From contig CP154956.1 in assembly GCA_039621445.1 (NCBI GenBank), forward strand, positions 26,271,744 to 26,335,743: a stretch of 64,000 bases of DNA, read 5' to 3'. The notes beneath the pieces are model-generated. The model did not search any database. It saw nothing but the letters and a program-made list of their open reading frames with translations, and was not told the origin of the DNA. Both the position numbers and the translations under genes were made by a program. The number at the start of each line of letters is the position of its first letter. Position 1 is the stretch's first letter. The stretch comes from Euglena gracilis. Taxonomy: Eukaryota; Euglenida; Euglenophyceae; Euglenales. Shown here one piece after another: positions 10,742 through 20,568 of this stretch.

Positions 10742-13700
10742 GCGACGTTAGTCGGACCCGTTTTTCTGCCCCCCCCCCCCCCGAGCAAAAACGGGGAGAG
10801 AAAATTCTGTTTTTTTAATTTTTTTGTGGGGGGCAAATATTCTGTGTTTTTTTTTTTTTGAAACGGGTCCTGTCGCTTTTTTTTTTTTTAAAATCTGTGT
10901 TACGAGTCTGACCCCCCCCCCCCCCAGCCATAATATCGGGCACCTTGGGGGACTCTGAAAAATCAGGTCTTCGGGGGAAGCCCCCCCACCCCTTTCCTCC
11001 GACAAGCATGGGGAACGGGTCTTTGAACACAAAATCTGAAAAACGATTCCAAACGAAACAAACTCTGGGCACTCCACCCCAAGGCCTAAATCCCACGCTA
11101 CCCCCTTGGTGCAAATCCTTTTTGGCAGCTTATGTGAGACTTCATTCGATTTCGTTTTTTTTTAAAAAATCAGGGACTTTGGCCAACAGTGCCTCAGACT
11201 TGTGTGGGGAAAAAGAAAAAGAGAAACCCAGGCATTCCTTTCCAATTCGGGACAGAAAAGGGAAGGAAAAGGCAAACGGTGAGCAAAAGTGCTTGGGTGA
11301 GAAAAGCAAACGGTGAGGCGCAAAGGTAAGACGGTTATATACGGCGGGTATAGTGTACAATGGGTGTGCGGGTTCGTGTGCGTGTGTGGTTGTGTGTTTT
11401 GTGTGCATGCACGCTCGCTTCCTTGTCATGCATTCCAACCGAAAATGACTGGGCCGTTTTTTTTTTTTTTTTTTAACGAAGAGAACAGGGCTTCACATTG
11501 GCCCTCAGCCACTATATCACAGGGCTTTACTGCCCACGTGGCTGGGTTTTTTTTTTTTCATTGGCCCACACCAGGGCCTATGGACGGAGGAGGGGTCATC
11601 TCCAGTCCAGGGTCCCCCCCCCCGAGTTCGGATGCATCCAAGCTGTGTTCCATGAAAAAAATGCCTTTGACCAATATCTAATAGTCCAAACCGAATCAAA
11701 AAATTGAGTTTTAAAACTTCAACTCGTTTTGTCGTCCACCAGAAAAATTATCAAAATCCCAGGTTTTTCCAACTCTTTGTGTAGAAATCCTCCAGAAACA
11801 AAAATCCTCAAAAAAAATCAAAAAATCTGAGTCCAACACAGGGCCTACAAAAGCCCTCAACAAAATCCAATCCAGAATTCCAACCTCTGACATCCACCTG
11901 AGAACAACCAACCCAAACAAAAGCATCCAGCAGCATACTGTTGTTGAGGGGCCAGGCCATCCGGCCCAACCCTGGGTCCAACCGATCCACTGGAGTTGTA
12001 AAACCAACAAATCCGGCTTGCCAATTAAAATTCACTGCCCCCCCCCCCAATCACACGAGGCAATGGGGGTCAAATGACATGGCAAACTCCAAAATACTGA
12101 AAATTCAAATCCAATTCTCCCAGTCAAAGCGATTTTTCGCTGCCCCCCCCCCCCCAGTCACATGGGGCCATGGGGGTCAATCTGGCTTCAGCCTCCAAAC
12201 AAAAAAAATCACAAACCTGGGCCGTAATATCCAAACCGGCTGAAATCTCACACATGTCAAAGGACGGGCCTTCACAATGTCGCCCCCCCCCACCGTCAAC
12301 CAGTGCGGGGAGGGCCATGGGTTAAAAAATTCCTGGCTGCAAAATCAGAATCCCCATTCGACAAATAAAATGGGAAAAATGGATCTTTCATCAAACCCCA
12401 CCATATCTGGGGTATGACCAAAGCAATCACGGTCACCATTTGATGCAATCCTGTCCCCACCCAAACGTCTCACAGGGGTATCCAATTCTGAGTCAAAAAA
12501 TTCCAACCGTAGAGCCAAAACTGATTTTGATCCAGCACACCAACAAAAAACAGGGCGCCACACAGCCCCCCCCCCCCCCCCAGGAAGAGGGAGAGCAAAC
12601 CCAGTCCAACCACTCGGAAACAAGAAAACTGAAACTCAGCCTGGCACCATGGGAGCTGCCAACCAGTTTGAATCTGGGCTTTGCCCATTGTTTGGGCAAT
12701 TGTGCAAACCTCGGTGAAGGTCAGCTCTTACGCTTCCAAATGATGTGTGCGGTGATGATTCAAATTGACATGTCCTCAAACGTCGATGTCTCATCAAAAT
12801 CAATTTCCAGTCAACAAATCTCTGAACTTTTTGAACAAGTCACCAACCTTGAAATTCTCAAATTCTTTTGATTGATTGATTCTCTTCAGTGCTTGTCTGT
12901 CTGATTGATTGCTTGAACCTGCATGACAAAGCATACACACACGCACAAATTCACCACTGGCAACACACAAGGAAGATTTCTGAATTTTCTCACTGAACCG
13001 AACCTGAAAATGCCACTGAACTCTGAACCAAAACGGCACTTAAAATCTGATCTTGATCCATCAAATGGGTCACACGAAAACTGTATAAGCAAGCCTCAAA
13101 CTGCAAAAATTACCGTTGGGAGCTTTGCATTGTGAGGCGTCCCCCACTTCTGAGTTTTTCTCCCTCAAGCAAACTCCACAGCCGAAAAAATGCCGCAGAA
13201 AGTGTTACCCACAGATCAACAGATTTTCCACTGAAAAACTGAACTGAATGCCATTGATGGGCCCAAAAATGAATTTCCTCAGGGGTGTCTTTTTCTCCTG
13301 GGTTTATCCACCTTGGTTCCCAAGTCTGAAAAACTGAAAACTGTTTCCTGAGCCCTTAGATGGGTGGCCACAGGGGTGTTTATTCCTTGCCTGGGTCTAG
13401 CCCCACCCTCGGAACCCCTCTTTGCGCGCTTTCCAAAAACTTTTTGGTTCGAGTGGTCCATCAGAGGTCTCCCCTACCTCAGGATTTGGCAAAACCCAGA
13501 TAAAACCTCCACAGGCCTGCTGGGCTGCCACACTCGAAAACCACAATAAAATTGGACTGAAAAATCCCAAAAAACTGTGCCGATTCTCCAACATGTGTCC
13601 TTGTCCGGGGGTAAAGTTTCTCTCTGGAAAAACTGTCCCATGACAAAAGGGACCAGAAAAAATACAAACCAAAATTCCACCTGAAATGACTGATTTGTCC

Positions 13701-14127
13701 CCGTCTGGGATGGTGACACATGTCCACACCGTGCCCCACCCCAAATGACATTTGGGACAACCGAAACCTGAAAACTCTGAAACTGAAAATGAAAGATGAT
13801 TGATCTGGCTGCCTGAACACTAGGAGAAATTTCCCAAGCATCGTGGCTGGGCGTCTCCATTTAAGTGGAAAGCAACTGGGGAAAAAACATGCACCCCAGA
13901 AACCAGATTCAAAATGTTTGACTTGGCTGTTTTTTCATAAGCCAAACTCTGTGAACTGAAAATCCAGATTTAAAGTCTGGCTGATTGCGCATCTGCCTCC
14001 AACACCAAATCACCATGAGAAGTATGAAACAAAAATCACAAAGCCACAAACAAACCACAAAAACATACTGATCACTGTAAAGTGCTGTGCGGTGCCAGTC
14101 AGTGATTAGACCTATGCTGAAAGAAAA
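10742..14127 (-). other. N1 non-coding internal region rich in homopolymer runs
   Basis: About 3.4 kb without a supportable ORF. It holds repeated runs of 10 or more C on the plus strand (G on the sense strand) near 10771, 10911, 12041, 12143 and 12568, and T/A runs near 10850, 10880, 11458 and 11549. Several G runs follow short purine stretches and resemble extra polypurine tracts. Open frames in this region depend on homopolymer translation and carry no family motif. The part near 13140-14100 is ordinary AT-rich sequence with nothing recognised. Confidence 0.6.
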
Positions 14128-15210
14128 TCACCACCACCATTGATTCGGTGGAAACCACCCCCAGCTGTTCCAGGGATTTGTGTACCAGTCCCAACCCCAC
14201 CAATCATGAAACCAACTTGGTCTCAAAAATTGAAAGTCATTCCAACTGTTTTTGGCAGGCCTCCAGAATTTTTTTGTCCGTCTGAATTTTCTTGGCTGTG
14301 CGGCAAAATCTGAGGAAGATTTCTCAGAAGACACTGATGACGGCTGCGAATTTGTGACATGTCCAGAATGCAGGTTCACAGGCACAAAATTTTCTGGACT
14401 TTGCAATTTCAGTTCACTGGGCTGTAACTTTTCAGCGATTTGTAGTTCAAGCATTTTCAGCCGTTCCTCCAGAATCTTTTCTTCACTCTCCAGCCGTTTT
14501 GACAGAGCCTCGCCCTTCTCACACAGGGACTGGATGCTTTCAGAAAAACGGTGTTCAATTTCACTGCAAGTTCGTGTCAAAAGGTCATGAAAACCATCTG
14601 CCAAATTTCTCAGACGGGTTTCAATTTCAGCCATCCGTCCCTCCAAGTGGCTGGACTCACTTTGGCTGGGCACTTCCTCCAGTTTCGTCAGCCTCTCGTT
14701 CAGAGAAAAAGTGTTTGAAAACAATTCTGTGATACCTGCCTCAACTTTTTGCCACCACTCATCCCAAGGGTCATAAAAAGTTTCAGGTTTTGTGACCTCT
14801 GAAGTTTCCACACTGTGTGATTTGACACTCAGCTGTCCGGATTCAGATTCACACCGCACACCTCTTATGTGCAAAACATTTGGACAAGGGTCAACACTTT
14901 CTGGTTCAATTTCAGGTTCTCCTGGCAGTGAACTTGTTGGGCTTACCCCTGATGTTTTACAAGATTGACATGGAGAACATGAATCAGGGCCATGAGAATG
15001 TCCAATGGCTGCTTCACATCTGAGCCTCCAAAACTCCCTCTGAGACGTTAGAATTTCAGCCTCCCTTTTTCTTTGTTCCTCTGTTTGGGTATCACTGAAT
15101 TCAATTCCCAACAATTTGAATTGGTCACAGTATTCTTTGATTTCTTTTTCATCAACGGAATCTAAAAATTCTTCACTGACAGAGTCAGTGAAGCCACCTC
15201 TGCGTACCAT
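14128..15210 (-). CDS. N1 ORF: coiled-coil, Trp-rich-tailed Gag-like protein of unknown function
   Basis: 360 codons from an ATG at 15210-15208. The A of this ATG is the last base of the 5' LTR and the TG is the start of the primer-binding site, so the protein begins MVRRGGF from PBS sequence. The frame stays open a further 92 codons upstream into the LTR, with an ATG near 15438, so a longer form is possible. Visible parts: an acidic N-terminus (SVDEKEIKEYC), a CSPCQSCKTS cysteine motif, a long heptad-like segment (SLNERLTKLEEV to LEERLKMLELQIAEKL), a basic patch RKFRRTKKFWRP, and a tail with about eleven Trp in the last 33 residues. It is intact. A packaging or Gag-like role is inferred only from position; I recognise no family. 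Confidence 0.75.
   Translation of the reverse strand: MVRRGGFTDSVSEEFLDSVDEKEIKEYCDQFKLLGIEFSDTQTEEQRKREAEILTSQREFWRLRCEAAIGHSHGPDSCSPCQSCKTSGVSPTSSLPGEPEIEPESVDPCPNVLHIRGVRCESESGQLSVKSHSVETSEVTKPETFYDPWDEWWQKVEAGITELFSNTFSLNERLTKLEEVPSQSESSHLEGRMAEIETRLRNLADGFHDLLTRTCSEIEHRFSESIQSLCEKGEALSKRLESEEKILEERLKMLELQIAEKLQPSELKLQSPENFVPVNLHSGHVTNSQPSSVSSEKSSSDFAAQPRKFRRTKKFWRPAKNSWNDFQFLRPSWFHDWWGWDWYTNPWNSWGWFPPNQWWW
15192..15209 (-). promoter_or_regulatory. Primer-binding site of N1
   Basis: The minus strand immediately after the 5' LTR reads TGGTACGCAGAGGTGGC. It begins with the TGG that pairs with tRNA CCA and resembles initiator-Met-type sites (TGGTA.CAGAG). There is no spacer between LTR and site. 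Confidence 0.7.
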
Positions 15211-15812
15211 GTTGGGGGATGGGGACCCCGCTCGCCGCCCGGGGGGGCTGCTTTCGCTGGGGCCACAATTTCCTTTTTCCGGCCCTGGTGGGCTCAGGCC
15301 AGGGCCTTTGGCAAGTTGGGCCCCGTTTTCAAACAAATCCACAGGCGGTAATGGGGGTGAGGTGTGCCCCCCCGACCCAGGGTCTCCAGTTGCCCCGCGT
15401 AGGATCTTTTTTTCCCTCCATTGTTGGTTTTTTCCCATTTTCCAACTTTGAACTTTCAGGATGAAATTCAACAATGACAAAACCAACCCACCTACTTAGG
15501 TGAGCAAATCACAGCACAAAACAAACCTGGCTGGAGAGGGTAGGTGAGTACCTTTGAGATCAAGTGTTGAGTGGGACAAAGAATTTGGAAATGAATGCCT
15601 TGGCTTCCTTGGAATTCTCCTTTTTGATCCTTCAATTCTCAATTGACTTTTCTTCTTTTCTGATTCTCAAATCGAATTCTCAAATTCTTTCTGGAATTTG
15701 CTGGGGTTCCAATTCCACTCGCGTGGCGGTTGACTTGCCCTGGTGGTTCCTACTGGGGGTTTTTGGGAATTTTTGGGAAATTTTTGGCTGCCGACGCCAG
15801 CGGCAGCCGACA
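15210..15812 (-). repeat. 5' LTR of N1
   Basis: 603 bp, nearly identical to 10128-10730, followed by the CATG target duplication at 15813-15816. The N1 reading frame remains open into this LTR as far as 15486. Confidence 0.93.
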
Positions 15813-17630
15813 CATGGGGGGTACACAAAGTGCAGGATCCGGTGTAAAATTGTTGTCTCTCCAACTGTTCCAGGATCCCGTTCCTACTTTGCTCAGCATT
15901 CCAGGCAGAAATTTGGAGTGGGGGGTGGGGGGCCCAGTTTTCCATGTTCCGACCAAAAAAGGCAGATGGGCAGGGAAAGTAAGGTTGATCAGGTTCTACT
16001 TCCGTCTGTTAATCAGCCCAGAGGTCCGCGCCCACAGACCTCGGGCTCCCCTACTGCAAGTCGGATTCAGCACTTCGGCTGTTTATCGTTTTTTTGTGTG
16101 AGTAGATAGTGCGCAATGCGCGGACCGCATTGCGGTCGTCCTCCAACGAGGATTCGGAGTTCTAATCCCCCTCCCTGCCCGAAGCCGGGGTTCCCTCCTC
16201 CAAAGAGGAGATTTTGAACCCGACCTTGTGTTTGTTGTTGTGTTTTGTATCATTGTGGTAACGTTGGTTCGGGCGGGGAGAGCGAGAACGGTAACATTTG
16301 GAGGAGTGGTGGTTGTGTGATCCACAAAGGGAACAATTTTGTCGGTGTTGTGACTTCTGTCGATTTTGTGATGGGCTTTCACCCCTTGGAGGCCTTGGTG
16401 AACGGAATCCCGTTCGACCATGGTTGTTGTAACCCGGTTTCCCGGATGACGATTGCGAAGAAGATGATCCACTTTGTGAACGTGATCGCGATGAACCGTG
16501 ATTTGTATCACGTTTGTAAGGGGGTCGGGGTGATCGACCACGAGGTGAGCGATACCGTCCACGATCGCGGAACGGTGATCGGGACCTTTGTCGATAACCC
16601 GAAGATTATGATTGTCCAGATTTGTGCGAGTATCCAGAGGAGCGGGAGCTCCGTGAGGATTGTGAACCCCTTGGACTCTGATACCGCTTTCACGTATCAG
16701 GGTGGGGGCAGTCACGGGACGTATTCCCCAATTTGTTGCACAACGCAAGTTGTGCAGAATCTGAGATTCATGCGAAATCCGGCAACCCCCCACACTTCGC
16801 CCCTGAAAACCGTGCCTTCGGTGGTCCAAATACAACTTCCAGATCACAACGCGCATTTTGCCCATCAACCGAAGCATTTTCGGATGCCCGACATCCAACC
16901 CGCGACAATGAAAACGCTTAATACGTTTGCGGTATGAGGGTAATTCATTCAAAAGTGGTAATTTGTCAACAATGGAGTCAAAATCCGCGGAAATCTTTGC
17001 AAAAGTGGTGTCCAAGAATTGGACCCGTTTAACCAAAGATTCCATTGCGGTTGAAAGGGCGTTCAACCGATTCTCAGCTCGTGGGGTTGTGATACCAAAC
17101 GCGGGTTGGGGTACTGCTACCGCATTTTCAGCGGTTTTGTCATCCATCATTGTAGAAAGTCGGTTCTCCAACACTGAAATTTGTTTTTTAGTGTAAGAAC
17201 TTGTTGGGTGACCGAATTTTTGGTCCGCATCAAGGTTTCACAAAATTCTTGTAGGTTTTCCTGATTTTTCGCAGGCATTTGGTCGTAAAATGTGCGAAAA
17301 CCAAGTGCTAGTTCGACTTCGCGAACCGTTTGTCCATCCGAAGATGGCTGGAGTCCGGAGACCCTTGTAGAAAGTGTTTGTACGCGTTTTTGTAAATGGG
17401 AAATGGTGGATGGTAATGTTTTGTGTTGGGATTTCAAATCCGCAAGCGCGGTTTCAATGGCGGTGATGTCCGGAATTCATTGTTGAATACCGTTGCACCG
17501 TTTGTGCAAATCCGCAAACGCGGATTCGATTTTGTTCACATCCGCTTGTAACTGAATGTGCAAATCGGTTACAGTGGATCATAGTGCTTGAACACCAACG
17601 GTATTTTCGCACATTTTGGCGCATCAGAAC
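15813..17630 (-). pseudogene. Gag, middle and C-terminal part, copy A
   Basis: Minus-strand pieces match copies B and C. 17590-17147 gives a coiled-coil segment with FYDQMPAKNQENLQEFCETL (copy B: FYDKMLTNNQETLQDFCNSY). 17174-16900 contains LPSYRKRIK (copy B: FSRYRKRIR). 16500-16300 is an Arg/Ser-rich stretch leading to a CSLCGSHNHHSSKC zinc-binding motif in another frame. 16280-16050 has HKVGFKIS...EEGTPASGRE, shared with B and C. The capsid-like domain with TWRQFIRDWVYYWALKG in B and C is not evident here, so a deletion is likely. The N-terminal part of Gag lies beyond N2 at 22386-23435. Confidence 0.75.
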
Positions 17631-17639
17631 CGCGGGTGA

Positions 17640-18585
17640 CGTCTGACACGACCATCACATTTTTTCCAGGTCCCTCTTGTTGTCTCTATGTTCTGAACTT
17701 CTGGCGAAAGGACTTTGGTCAAATATCAACTCTATCTTCATGCTGTGTCTTCCAAGCTTGGGAAAAGGGCGACGTAAGGACGAAACAAGGAAAAGCCTTG
17801 AATTTGGTAAGCAGAGGAGACTTCGACGAGCCTACAGAGACCTCGACGTTAGCAGTAGTGAGAACACAGATCACAGATCTGAAGGTGCCAGAGGATAGAG
17901 GATCAGATCCTGCAGCTGTGACCGCCGCGGCAGATGCCTCAGGAACACGGCCGTGGAGTCAAGAATTGCCCGTGTCAGCGATCTCCGTGTAAGCCCTCTG
18001 GTGCACTATCTCTACCTCTTCTACAGCTGTGAACGTCTGGCGCCGGCTGGTACCGTGTTCTACTTCCAAGAGGCTATCTGGCAAGCTTCTGTCCGTCATG
18101 CAGAACGCCTGCGTTCACGTTCGACTTCTCGGAAGTGGTTCTGTGGCTATCTGGTCCTGGGACGACCGCCAGTTCAACTCTCTGGTCCTATTGAAGTGCT
18201 GTGAAACCTATCTGGCTGCTGGATTCTGCAGGAGTGCTCGCCAAAGCTTAATCTTCAAGTACAACCACTTGGAGTGTCGAGAACTTGTTCAAGGGGTTTG
18301 CGGAGTCTCAAGACCTCACAGCCGACCCTCTGCAGTCTCTAAAGCCCTAACGACCATTTGGGAGACCTTCTACAGCCAGAAACATCCAGAACTTCACCAA
18401 GGAGGTAATAACCACACCAACGCCATCTTCAGGATCGTGGCCCCATTTGCGGCATCATCGACATTAGTGTTCGTGGAGTTTCGACGGGGAGAGGATAAGA
18501 CTTCTATTTGATCTCTCCCAGCACCACCGTTTTGCAAGGCTCGAGGTTCCCTATCCCATTCTCTTCAATTTTGGGTTTTCCATCA
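17640..18585 (+). other. 5' region of N2, nothing assigned
   Basis: About 0.95 kb upstream of the N2 gag, more G+C-rich than the gag itself. Overlapping open frames (for example 17953-18204 and 18029-18511) show no motif and no repeated partner in the window. It may contain an LTR, but with no second copy this cannot be shown. TGGCGCCGGCTGG near 18039 resembles a primer-binding site, without an LTR boundary to support it. Confidence 0.35.
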
Positions 18586-18589
18586 TCCC

Positions 18590-19690
18590 CCAATCGGACC
18601 CCCATTTGGCATTACATTACCGATCCGGTTTACATTGTGATTGTGAGTTTTGGCCTTTGGTCCCCCAAATATGATGAGTAAGCCTCGAATTCGCCCAAGG
18701 ACGTTTGGAAAGTTGAGAAAAACAAGAGTGAGACCCAAACTTTTGTCGAGCGAAAGCTCATTTTCAAGCAAAAGTTCCATTATTGGGGAGGGTTCCCCAT
18801 TTGCCCCCCGAGTTGACAAAGTGGCGTCAAAGTTTCCAAGTTTACAAGAACTTTCCAAGGATTTTTTTTTTTGAAGTTGCCACCACAGGAACTTCCCAAA
18901 TGTAATGGGAGTGATCTTTCTACTTTCATGAAACGATTTTAAAGGTGGATGAGATTGAGTGGTGCGGAATTTTTGCGAAACGACCAAAAATTGGATTGGC
19001 TTTTGCAAGCTCTCGAACCCAAAGTTTTGCCAATTGTGGAATCATTGGTTGACAAAGGGGTGCCTTTTGAAGGTCTTTTGATGGAGATGGAGAAACTATG
19101 GCCACGGTATTAAAGTGATTTGACGTTACGATTGAAAGTCGAGAGTGTCAACCCCCTTCCATACAATGCGGAGCCGAGTGAAGTTCAACGCCTTTTGAAC
19201 GATATGCAGTCCATTTTTGCCAAAATGCCACCCGAATCAATGAGTTTGCAAGAAAAGGTTTTGGTCCTTATGAGAAAGGTGCATCCGAGGTCTTTGAATG
19301 AAATTCCATCCGATCGTTTCTTCAAAAGAAAAAGCGAAACCTTTTCCGATTTGAAAAAGATACTCATGGAAAAGGCAAAAGAGTATCGGATGGAAAACAA
19401 ATTTCGGGAAACACGAGTCATTTGAAGGCAAAATTGCACGCTTTGGAGACAACCGAACCCCCACAAGAAGATTCGAACGTTGAAAAGGGAAAGGCAAAGG
19501 GAAAGGCAAAGGCAATGGTGAGACACATGTAAAAGGTGCCAACCCCAAGCCAAAGCACCCCCGGAGAAAAGATTTACAACGACCATTTGGTGCAATTTTT
19601 GCAAAAAGAAAGGTCATTATGAAAGCAAATGTTTTGCAAAGTTCACCGAATTACGTCCAAAAAAGAAACATTTTGCGAAACCAGTTCCCC
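18590..19690 (+). pseudogene. N2 Gag with CCHC zinc knuckle
   Basis: Retrotransposon Gag-like: LKLPPQELPKCNGSDLSTFM near 18875, WMRLSGAEFLRNDQKLDWLL near 18950, then RLLNDMQSIF and VLVLMRKVHP (19120-19425, an open 101-codon stretch). A basic stretch and the knuckle CNFCKKKGHYESKC (CX2CX4HX4C, about 19591-19632) follow. Stops at 19423-19425 and one or more frameshifts break the frame. The likely role is RNA packaging in particles. Confidence 0.75.
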
Positions 19691-19698
19691 AAGAGGTT

Positions 19699-20553
19699 GT
19701 GAGTGATGCCCCCGAAAGCAATTCCAAGAAAAGAAAGGCGGATATGCTTCTTTTTCTCACCAACACCCTTTGGATGGATGCAAAGGTGAATGGACATACC
19801 GTGAGAGCCATCGTGGACACCGGAGCGACTACAAGCATGATTTCGAGTTCGTTCGTTTCCGAAAAGGATTTGCAAAGGGGAAACGCTATTCCGTTTCAAG
19901 TTGCGACCGGGAAAACGATCTTTTCGTTGGGATTGGCAAATATCACCTTGAATTTTGGAAACGAAGAAATCAAACACTAAGCGTTGGTTTGGGACACCCA
20001 AGCGTTTGAAGCGGTGTTGGGTTTAAACTTTATCGGAAAGAATCCACGTGGAGGAATTCTTACACACACAAAACCATGTCGCCTCATTTTTCGGCAAAAG
20101 GAGTACCCGTTGAACAAGGGAAACAACAAAGCGGGTGTGCATCGAGTGCAACGAATTTTCAAGATGGAATCGTACACATTGGAGGAAAGTTTGACGTTTG
20201 ATGCATTCGAATTTTTGGGTGAGAAGCGAGAAGATGTGATTTTGGACCTTTTTGCGAACCATTTCGATCATGTGGAAGAAAGGTACATGACGAGGCAAAA
20301 CAACGCTTTCAAATACGATTGGGGAAAGTGTGGAAGCTACCTTTGGGCAAATCCCCCGTTTTCACAAATGGATCGGGTAGTGACAAAGGCGATCATGGAG
20401 AAGTGCCAAATGATTCTTCTCACGCCAAACTGGCCGAACACGTATTGGTCAAAGCTTTTGGAAAAAGTCACGGTGAAAAGCAAAACGATTCCCAAAGGAA
20501 CACCGTTGTACCTTGGAGATTGGGACAAGAAACCCCTTCCATCACCTCCATAG
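19699..20553 (+). pseudogene. N2 aspartic protease fused to methyltransferase-like domain
   Basis: A single frame broken only by TAA at 19978-19980. The protease has VRAIVDTGATTSMISSSFV (active-site DTG near 19817) and AVLGLNFI in the second half. After about 60 residues comes a domain reading ILDLFANHFDHVEERYM, then YLWANPPFSQMDRVV (NPPF near 20355), then ILLTPNWPNTYW. This pattern matches the Dam-like adenine-methyltransferase fold seen in DIRS and many algal or protist retroelements; NPPF is the catalytic motif in true enzymes. It sits between protease and RT, as in the chromovirus copies. Whether it methylates DNA is unknown; the assignment is from the motif only. Confidence 0.7.
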
Positions 20554-20568
20554 GAAACAAAGATTTGT

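Larger units (their letters stand above)
10128..15812 (-). mobile_element. N1: young non-autonomous LTR retrotransposon inserted in copy A
   Basis: A complete 5,685-bp element flanked by CATG duplications (10124-10127 and 15813-15816). It has two 603-bp LTRs that differ at about two positions by eye (near 10484/15563 and 10673), so insertion was recent. On the minus strand the 5' LTR is followed at once by a TGGTACGCAGAG primer site, and a purine tract AAGGGAGGGGG precedes the 3' LTR. The internal region has one long ORF (14128-15210) and about 3.4 kb of apparently non-coding sequence. No protease, RT, RNase H or integrase is visible on either strand, so it must borrow these in trans. Confidence 0.9.

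Noticed and set aside
10742-13900. Many short ORFs in the N1 interior
   Set aside because: They depend on poly-G, poly-K or poly-F runs and have no conserved motif. N1 is best read as non-coding there.
17953-18511. Open frames in the N2 leader as genes or as an LTR
   Set aside because: No motif, and no second copy in the window to show a terminal repeat.
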